A stretch of 49,430 bases of DNA from positions 75,529 through 124,958 of the forward strand of contig PLBK01000021.1 in assembly GCA_003134505.1 (NCBI GenBank), read 5' to 3'. Positions 44,155 through 49,430 of the stretch are shown here, piece by piece; the first letter of the stretch is position 1, and each line of letters begins with the position of its first letter. The stretch comes from Actinomycetota bacterium (GTDB lineage Bacteria > Actinomycetota > Thermoleophilia > Gaiellales > Gaiellaceae). The notes under the pieces were generated by a model. That model was not told the origin of the DNA. It made no database searches and worked only from the letters and a program-made list of their open reading frames with translations. A program made the position numbers and the translations under genes.

Positions 44155-46857
44155 GTGGTCGAGTTCACCCTGGACGGCGCGCGAGTCTCGGCTCCGGAGG
44201 GCGAGCTGCTCGTGCACGCCGCCGCGCGCCACGGCACGTTCATCCCGACGCTCTGCCACGACGAGAAGCTCGACCCCTACGGCGGCTGCCGCATGTGCCT
44301 CGTCGACCTCGAGGGCGCCCCCCGGCCGGTTCCCGCCTGCGCGCAACGCGTGCGCGAGGGGATGGTCGTGTCCACGAACGGCGAGACGGGCGCGTTGCGC
44401 AGGACGCTGACCGAGATGCTGCTCGCCGAGCACCTGAGCCCGAACCCGGGCGGGCGCCCGAACGAGCTCACCGACCTGGCCGAGGAGCTGGGCGCGCAGG
44501 CGCCGTTCCTGCTCCCCGACGCCGCGCGCGAGCCGTACGAGGACCGCAACCGGCTGATGGGCTACGACCCGGGCGCGTGCATCCTCTGCAACCGCTGCGT
44601 CCGCTACACGCAGGAGGTGATGCAGTGCTCCGCGCTCGTGTTCGAGGGGCGTGGCGCCGAGGCGCGGGTCGTCCCCACCCACGGGCACTCCTGGCTCGAC
44701 ACCGAGTGCGAGCTCTGCGGCGGCTGTCTCTCCGTATGCCCGACCGGCGCCATCCACGAGCAGTTCCTCGGCGGCTCGCCGGCCGGCCACGAACGCGCGC
44801 TGCGCAAGACCAAGACGACGTGCACGTTCTGCGGCGTCGGCTGCCAGATCGACCTGAACGTCGACCCGGAGACGAAGCGGATCGTCAAGGTCACGTCCGA
44901 CCCGTCCTACGTCTCGAACGAGGGCAACCTCTGCGTGAAGGGCCGCTTCGCCTTCAACTTCGTCCACCACCCGGACCGGCTCACGCGGCCGCTCGTGCGC
45001 GGCGACGACGGGAAGCTCCACCCGGCCTCCTGGGACGAGGCGCTCTCGCTCGCGGCGGCCGGCATGAACGGCGTCAAGGAGCGGCACGGGGCGCAGTCGA
45101 TCGGCCTGCTCGCCTCGGCACGGCTGACGAACGAGGAGAACTACCTCCTGCAGAAGCTGGCGCGGGGGGTGATCGGGACCAACTCGATCCACTCCTGCGA
45201 AGCCACCTGACACGCGCCGACTCTTTACGGCCTGGTCAGGTCGTTGGGCAGAGGGGCGAGCACCAACTCCATCCCGGAGATCGAGGACTGCCGGTTCCTG
45301 CTCGTGATCGGCTCGAACACGACCGAGGCGCACCCGGTGCTGGCGCTGCGGATGAAGAAGGCGGTGCGCAAGGGCGCGATGCTCGTCGTCTGCGACCCGC
45401 GCAAGATCTGGCTGACGAAGATCGCCAAGCGCCACCTGCAGCTGCGGCCGGGCTCGGACGTCTGGCTGATCAACGCGATGATGCACGTGATCTTCGCCGA
45501 GGGCCTGCAGGACGACGCGTACATCGCCGAGCACACCGAGGGCGTCGAGATGGTGCGGGAGATCGTCAGCCGCTACACGCCCGAGGCGGCCGAGGCGGTC
45601 ACGGGCGTGCCGGCCGAGGACATCCGCGCCACGGCCCGCGAGTACGCGAGCGAGCGGCACGCGGCGATCTTCTACACGCTCGGCATCACCGAGCACGCCT
45701 GCGCCGTCGACAACATCTGGTCGCTCTCGAACCTCGTGCTCGCCACCGGACACCTGGGCTACGAGTCGACCGGCCTCAACGCGCTGCGCGGCCAGAACAA
45801 CGTGCAGGGGCTGAACGACTCGGGCGCCAACCCGGCCTACTACCCGGGCTACCAGGCCGCCGAGGATCCGGAGGTGCTGCGCAAGTTCTCGGAGGCGTGG
45901 GGCGGCGTCGAGCTGACCGAGACGCCGGGCTACCGGCTCGACCAGATCCTCTCCGGCCTCTACGACGGGCGCGTGAAGGCGCTCTACCTCGTCGGCGAGA
46001 ACCCGGGGCACACCGAGCCGAACGCGAAGCACGCCGCGGAGGGGTTCGAGCAGCTCGAGTTCCTCGTCGCGCAGGACCTGTTCCTGAACGAGCTGACCGA
46101 GAAGTACGCGGACGTCGTCTTCCCGGCCTCGAGCTTCGCCGAGAAGGACGGGACGTTCACGAACACGGAGCGGCGGATCAACCGCGTGCGCGCCGGTGTG
46201 CCGTGCCCCGGCGAGGCGCGCGTCGACCGTGACATCGTCGTCTCGTTCGCGCGCGCGCTCGGCGCCGACTGGCCCGAGTATCCGGACGCGGAGTCGGTCT
46301 GGAACGAGTTCGCCGACCTGTCCCCGAACTGGAACGGCGTGCGCTACGACCGGCTCCAGGAGACGGGGCTCCAGTGGCCGTGCGTCGATCGTGACGATCC
46401 CGGCACGCGCTTCCTGCACGCTCCGCGGCCCGCGCGGCCGAACGGCCGGGGGAAGCTGTGGCCGGTCGAGTACCAGCCGCCGATCGAGCTGCCCGACGCC
46501 GAGTACCCGCTGACGCTGTCGACCGGCCGGACGCTCTACCACTACAACTCGGCGACGATGACGATGCGCGAGGCCGGGATCACGGACAAGCAGGAGGATC
46601 CGTTCTTCGAGATCTCGGTCGAGGACGCGTCCGCGCTGGGCCTGTCCGAGGGGGACTGGGCGCGGCTCGTGTCGCGCCGCGGCGACCTCGAGGCGCGCGC
46701 CCGGATCTCGGATCGCGTCTACCCGGGGCTCGTCTGGATGGCGCTCCACTTCGCGCAGGCGAAGGTGAACTGGCTGACGCACGACGTCGGCGACCCGCTG
46801 ATCGGCACGCCGGAGTACAAGGTGTCGGCCGTGCGGGTCGAGCGTGCATCGCGTTAA
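44155..46857 (+). CDS. fdhA: Formate dehydrogenase alpha subunit, selenoprotein (in-frame TGA = Sec352)
   Basis: One 900-residue Mo/W-bis-MGD enzyme oxidising formate to CO2. Order: NuoG-like 2Fe-2S domain (Cys34, 45, 48, 62), two 4Fe-4S sites (Cys142, 145, 148, 158; Cys185, 188, 191, 195), the molybdopterin-domain 4Fe-4S site (Cys223, 226, 230, 260), then the catalytic domains. At 45208-45210 a TGA stands between HSCEAT and HAPTLYGLVRSLGRGASTNS, the place of the active-site Sec or Cys followed by His (Sec-His, as in E. coli FdhF). The frame is open on both sides and conserved, so TGA is read as selenocysteine, with a SECIS just behind it. The usual His-Cys cluster after the 2Fe-2S domain is absent. 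Start GTG 44155. Product is cytoplasmic; electrons likely pass to the NuoE-NuoF fusion. Confidence 0.93.
45221..45253 (+). promoter_or_regulatory. Candidate bacterial SECIS element
   Basis: CGGCCT (45228-45233) pairs with AGGTCG (45238-45243), six pairs including one G-T, capped by the loop GGTC (45234-45237). The loop matches the apical GGUC of E. coli fdhF. An outer helix CTCT (45221-45224) with AGAG (45250-45253) extends it. The loop starts 23 bases after the TGA, inside the range known for bacterial SelB-dependent elements. The hairpin is itself coding (YGLVRSLG). Confidence 0.8.
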
Positions 46858-46979
46858 CAACGAGCGATCGCGCCGCCGCGACCGGCATGACGGGCGCGGC
46901 CACCCGCGGGGCGTGTGGACCGGGGGTCTGGGGCGCTCCCCAGAGCGCAGCGCCGGATTGGCGCGAGCCGACAACTGAG

Positions 46980-46985
46980 TACGAT
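46980..46985 (+). promoter_or_regulatory. -10 box of the class III alcohol dehydrogenase (leaderless)
   Basis: TACGAT then CGCGCG then GTG 46992. The 134 bases after fdhA contain only this. Confidence 0.55.
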
Positions 46986-46991
46986 CGCGCG

Positions 46992-48101
46992 GTGAGGATC
47001 CGCGCCGCTGTGCTGGAGGAGTTCGGACGGCCGCTCGTCGTGCAGGAGGTCGAGCTGGCGGAGCCGAAGGCCGGCGAGGCGCTCGTGCGGCTGGTGGCCT
47101 GCGGGGTCTGCCACACCGATCTGTACACGGCCTCCGGAGCCGACCCGACCGGCTATGCGCCCTGCGTCCTCGGCCACGAAGGCGCGGGCGTCGTCGAGCG
47201 TGTCGGCGACGGCGGCCCGGGCCTCGTCACAGCCGGCAACCACGTCGTCACGCTGTTCGCGCCCGAGTGCGGCGAGTGCGTCCACTGCCGCAGCCCGCGC
47301 ACGAACCGCTGCGTCGCGATCCGCGAGCAGCAGGGGCTCGGCTTCCTGCCCGACGGGACGACCCGGCTCCACCGCCACGGCGAGCCGCTCCGCCACTTCA
47401 TGGGCACGTCCACCTTCGCCGAGTACGCGGTCATCCCCGAGATCGCGCTGGCGAAGGTCAGCCCGGAGGCGCCGCTCGCCGGCTGCGCGCCGTTCGCCTG
47501 CGGCCTGTCGACCGGCATCGGCGCCGCCCTCTACACGGCCTGCGTCGAGCCCGGCTCGACCTGCGCCGTCTTCGGCTGCGGCCTCGTCGGGCTCGGCTGC
47601 GTGATCGGCTGCCGCCTCGCGGGCGCGGGCCGGATCGTCGCCGTCGACCTCTCCGAGCAGCGCCTCGCCGAGGCCCGGCACCACGGCGCCACCGACACGC
47701 GGGTCGCGGCCGACGACACGGTCGACTGGATCCGGGCCGAGACGGGCGGCTTCGGCGCCGACTACACCTTCGAGGCGACGGGCAGCGTCGGCGTGATGCG
47801 GCAGGCGGCCGAGGCGGCGCGCGAGGCGTGGGGTCTCGCGACGATGTGCGGCGTGGCCGGCAAGGGCGAGACGCTCGACGTGGTGCCGCGCCTCCTGATC
47901 ACCGGCCGTCGCGTCGCCGGCACCTCCTTCGGCGGCGTCAAGGGCCGTTCGCAGGTGCCGGGTCTCGTCGACCGCTGGCTGGCCGGCGAGATCGACGTGG
48001 ACGCGCTCGTCACCAGCCGCGTCGCGCTCGACGAGGTGAACGACGCCTTCGCAGCGATGGAGCGGCAGGAAGGCATCCGCACCGTGATCGAGTTCGCGTG
48101 A
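46992..48101 (+). CDS. Class III alcohol dehydrogenase, S-(hydroxymethyl)mycothiol/glutathione type
   Basis: A 369-residue zinc medium-chain dehydrogenase. Catalytic site CGVCHTDLY and GHEGAGVVE, structural zinc cysteines in CGECVHCRSPRTNRC, followed by GTSTFAEYAVIPEIALAKV and GCGLVGLGCVIGCRLAGAGRIVAVDL. The CxxCxxxP-type order and the ACGLSTGIGAAL segment mark class III enzymes that oxidise the thiol adduct of formaldehyde to a formyl thioester, which after hydrolysis gives formate, the substrate of the neighbouring fdhA. Mycothiol is the likely thiol in Actinomycetota, glutathione the alternative. The stop overlaps the birA start (GTGA). Confidence 0.9.
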   Translation: MRIRAAVLEEFGRPLVVQEVELAEPKAGEALVRLVACGVCHTDLYTASGADPTGYAPCVLGHEGAGVVERVGDGGPGLVTAGNHVVTLFAPECGECVHCRSPRTNRCVAIREQQGLGFLPDGTTRLHRHGEPLRHFMGTSTFAEYAVIPEIALAKVSPEAPLAGCAPFACGLSTGIGAALYTACVEPGSTCAVFGCGLVGLGCVIGCRLAGAGRIVAVDLSEQRLAEARHHGATDTRVAADDTVDWIRAETGGFGADYTFEATGSVGVMRQAAEAAREAWGLATMCGVAGKGETLDVVPRLLITGRRVAGTSFGGVKGRSQVPGLVDRWLAGEIDVDALVTSRVALDEVNDAFAAMERQEGIRTVIEFA

Positions 48102-48817
48102 TCGCGGACATCGAACCGCTGCTCCGGGGACGGTTCGGGCGTCCGTACCGATACGTCGAGGAGACTGAGTCGACGCAGGCGCTGCTCGTCTCCGACGATC
48201 CGGAGGGCGCGGTCGCCGTCGCCGATCATCAGACCGCAGGGCGAGGGCGGCTCGGCAGGCGCTGGACGGCGCCGCCGGGGACGGCGATCCAGGCCTCCGT
48301 GCTGCTCCGCCCGGCAGCGGGGCTCGCGATCCAGCAGCTCTCTCTGGTCACGGGGCTGGCCGTGGCCGAGACCGTCGAGCTCGCGCTCGACCTGTCCGCG
48401 CAGATCAAGTGGCCGAACGACGTGATGGTCAACCGACGCAAGATCGCAGGCATCCTCGCGGAGGCGCGCGACGGGCTCGTCGTCGTCGGGATCGGCCTGA
48501 ACGTCAACCAGACCCGCGAGCAGCTCCCGGCCGACGCGAGCCTCCCGGCCGCGTCGCTTCGCACCGTCGACGGCGTCGAGCGAGACCGTGCGCCCCTGCT
48601 CGCGGATCTGCTCGACCGGCTCGAGCGTCACTACGACGCGTGGGCGGCGGGCGGCCTGGACGCCGTGTTCGACGGCATCGGCTCGCGGGACTTCCTACGC
48701 GGGCGTCGCGTCTCGGTCAACGGCCGCGACGGTGTCGCGGGCGGGCTCGACCGGGAGGGCCGGCTGCTCGTCGACGGGCACGCTGTCACGTCGGGCGACG
48801 TCCTGCTGTTCGGGTGA
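48098..48817 (+). CDS. birA: Biotin--[acetyl-CoA-carboxylase] ligase
   Basis: A 239-residue biotin protein ligase without the N-terminal HTH repressor domain. Motifs: STQALL (ATP/biotin entry), DHQTAGRGRLGRRWTAPPGTAI (flexible biotinyl-AMP loop), KWPNDVMVNRRKIAGILAEA and VVVGIGLNVNQTREQLP, and a short C-terminal SH3-like domain (RRVSVNGRDGVAGGLDREGRLLVDGH). It attaches biotin to carboxylase subunits. GTG 48098 overlaps the alcohol dehydrogenase stop. The 3' end overlaps a broken minus-strand gene. Confidence 0.92.
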   Translation: MIADIEPLLRGRFGRPYRYVEETESTQALLVSDDPEGAVAVADHQTAGRGRLGRRWTAPPGTAIQASVLLRPAAGLAIQQLSLVTGLAVAETVELALDLSAQIKWPNDVMVNRRKIAGILAEARDGLVVVGIGLNVNQTREQLPADASLPAASLRTVDGVERDRAPLLADLLDRLERHYDAWAAGGLDAVFDGIGSRDFLRGRRVSVNGRDGVAGGLDREGRLLVDGHAVTSGDVLLFG

Positions 48818-49311
48818 CCAGTTGAGGAGCACTTCGGGCGGCGTGCCCCAGACGGCCTTGCGGCCGAACGGGATCAGCCGGCGCCGGCCGGTCCTCAGGT
48901 TGAGGATGACGACGGCGGTTCGATAGACGATGTCGGCGCGCTTCGCCAGGCTGACGAACGCGAGCCGTATCCCGAGCGGGTCCAGAGCCGGGCTTCCGCC
49001 GGCCGCGAATCTGCGCTCGGCGACGGTGGCGAGATCGACCTCCTCGAGCGAACTGTTCGGGTAGAACGCCACGAAGGCGTGGCGTCTATCGGGTGCAAGC
49101 TCGATGCCGCTCACTCCGTCGCCGAGCGTGCCGGTATCTGCCTGAGCACGTGCCCCGAGCGGTCGAGCACGACCAGGCGGCCGTGCCGGTCGGCCAGCAG
49201 TGCTCCCGGCGGTACCTCCGGTCTCGCGTCGGTGCTCGTTCGGCCGGCGATCGGAACCGCCAGCGCCAGCAAGGACGCAAGGATCACGGACGCCCGAATG
49301 CGGGCCCTCAC
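48695..49311 (-). pseudogene. Broken secreted propeller-like (WD40/YVTN-type) protein
   Basis: The gene starts with GTG 49311 and a signal peptide (MRARIRASVILASLLALAVPIAGR), then ALLADRHGRLVVLDRSGHVLRQIP. It stops after ARSATE at 49111. A propeller-like sequence continues in another frame as GTLGDGVSGIELAPDRRHAFVAFYPNSSLEEVDLATVAERRFAAGGSPALDPLGIRLAFVSLA...VVILNLRTGRRRLIPFG. One extra G at about 49127-49133 (where the coding strand reads ATACCGGCACG) would rejoin the two as IPGTLGDG. The C-terminal part then reads NWSPEQQDVARRDSVP and runs through the end of birA, so the natural end is probably lost as well. Role unknown. Confidence 0.6.
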
Positions 49312-49319
49312 GCACCTGC

Positions 49320-49430
49320 TCAGGGCGCGAGCTGGAGGGGGATCGCGACCTGATGGATCCGCGAACCGTCCTTCGCCGACAGCTCGTAGACCACGAGCTT
49401 GCCCTGCCCGCTGTGCGAGACCGTGAACGG
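49320..49430 (-). CDS. C-terminal end of a Gmad2-like domain protein (partial)
   Basis: Runs off the right edge of the window; only 36 residues are seen: PFTVSHSGQGKLVVYELSAKDGSRIHQVAIPLQLAP. The ending resembles the immunoglobulin-like Gmad2 domain of bacterial sporulation/germination-type lipoproteins (...SAKDGSxxxxVxIPL). It is just upstream of the broken propeller gene on the same strand (eight bases), so both may form one unit. Gmad2-GerMN and propeller proteins often go together. Confidence 0.6.
   Translation of the reverse strand, partial: PFTVSHSGQGKLVVYELSAKDGSRIHQVAIPLQLAP

Noticed and set aside
45208..45210. Reading fdhA as two genes or a nonsense pseudogene
   Set aside because: Both parts are in the same frame, the stop falls on the Sec/Cys site, and a GGTC-loop hairpin follows at the right distance.
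43765..46974. A 1069-residue open frame opposite fdhA
   Set aside because: Shadow frame, no recognisable motif, contradicts the conserved plus-strand gene.

Overview
The window is about 49 kb of very GC-rich DNA with tightly packed genes. Many start codons are GTG, and ATGA/GTGA stop-start overlaps are common. Gene content fits a high-GC Actinomycetota: a Tad pilus locus with a VWA-TadB fusion, MoxR-DUF58-DUF4129, MFS-cyclic-nucleotide-domain fusions, a class III (mycothiol/glutathione type) alcohol dehydrogenase, and leaderless promoters. Thermoleophilia (Gaiellales/Solirubrobacterales) is my best guess; this is inference and was not tested by any search. I see no rRNA, tRNA, CRISPR array, insertion sequence or phage genes.

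Layout. 1-4.6 kb (+): Tad/type IVc pilus genes (CpaF ATPase, a VWA-TadB fusion, TadC), a hairpin, a structured untranslated segment and a small membrane protein. 4.7-7.1 kb (-): a small Cys/His protein, an ABC-2 exporter whose permease is frameshifted, and a SixA-type phosphatase. 7.2-9.5 kb (+): an MntR-like regulator with its own operator, a secreted protein and a PhzF-family protein. 9.5-13 kb (-): two tandem MFS transporters with C-terminal cNMP domains. 13-18.4 kb (-): a seven-gene chain from DUF4129 through MoxR and DUF58 to a PfkB kinase. 18.4-19.9 kb (-): an NCS1 permease (CytX-like) under a clear TPP riboswitch. 20.3-24 kb (+): a Tat-exported ferritin-like protein, an HTH-Mop regulator and modABC, with a strongly folded RNA just before the ModA signal peptide. 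24.1-27.8 kb (-): copA-csoR with a CsoR operator, and VKOR-DsbA. 27.9-30.8 kb (+): DUF421 and the threonine-to-glycine pair tdh-kbl. 31.4 kb: a divergent GntR/membrane-protein pair. 31.8-36.7 kb (-): a five-gene operon (FAD reductase, CDP-alcohol phosphotransferase, FolE, RibD-like reductase, NuoE-NuoF fusion). 36.9-39.3 kb (+): a frameshifted P-type ATPase. 39.3-40.5 kb (-): a P-loop kinase and a tyrosine phosphatase. 40.6-41 kb (+): hicAB. 41-43.8 kb (-): aconitase. 43.8-48.8 kb (+): SnoaL-like protein, formate dehydrogenase, class III alcohol dehydrogenase, BirA. 48.7-49.4 kb (-): a broken propeller-like gene and the tail of a Gmad2-like protein.

The most notable observation is that the formate dehydrogenase alpha subunit runs through an in-frame TGA (45208-45210) at exactly the Sec/Cys position of the active site, followed by His. 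A hairpin with a GGTC apical loop begins 17 nt downstream, as expected of a bacterial SECIS. The gene is therefore one 900-residue selenoprotein rather than two ORFs. With the class III alcohol dehydrogenase, the NuoE-NuoF diaphorase and the molybdate transporter, the window holds most of a route from formaldehyde via formate to CO2 with NADH formation. The selenocysteine machinery (selA/B/C/D) and Mo-cofactor synthesis must lie elsewhere.

Three genes carry single-base frame disruptions (ABC permease, P-type ATPase at a G5 run, propeller protein). They may be real or consensus errors of a draft assembly. Regulation is unusually legible: at least ten genes have a TANNNT -10 box ending 6-7 nt before the start codon (leaderless), and several of these carry operators.
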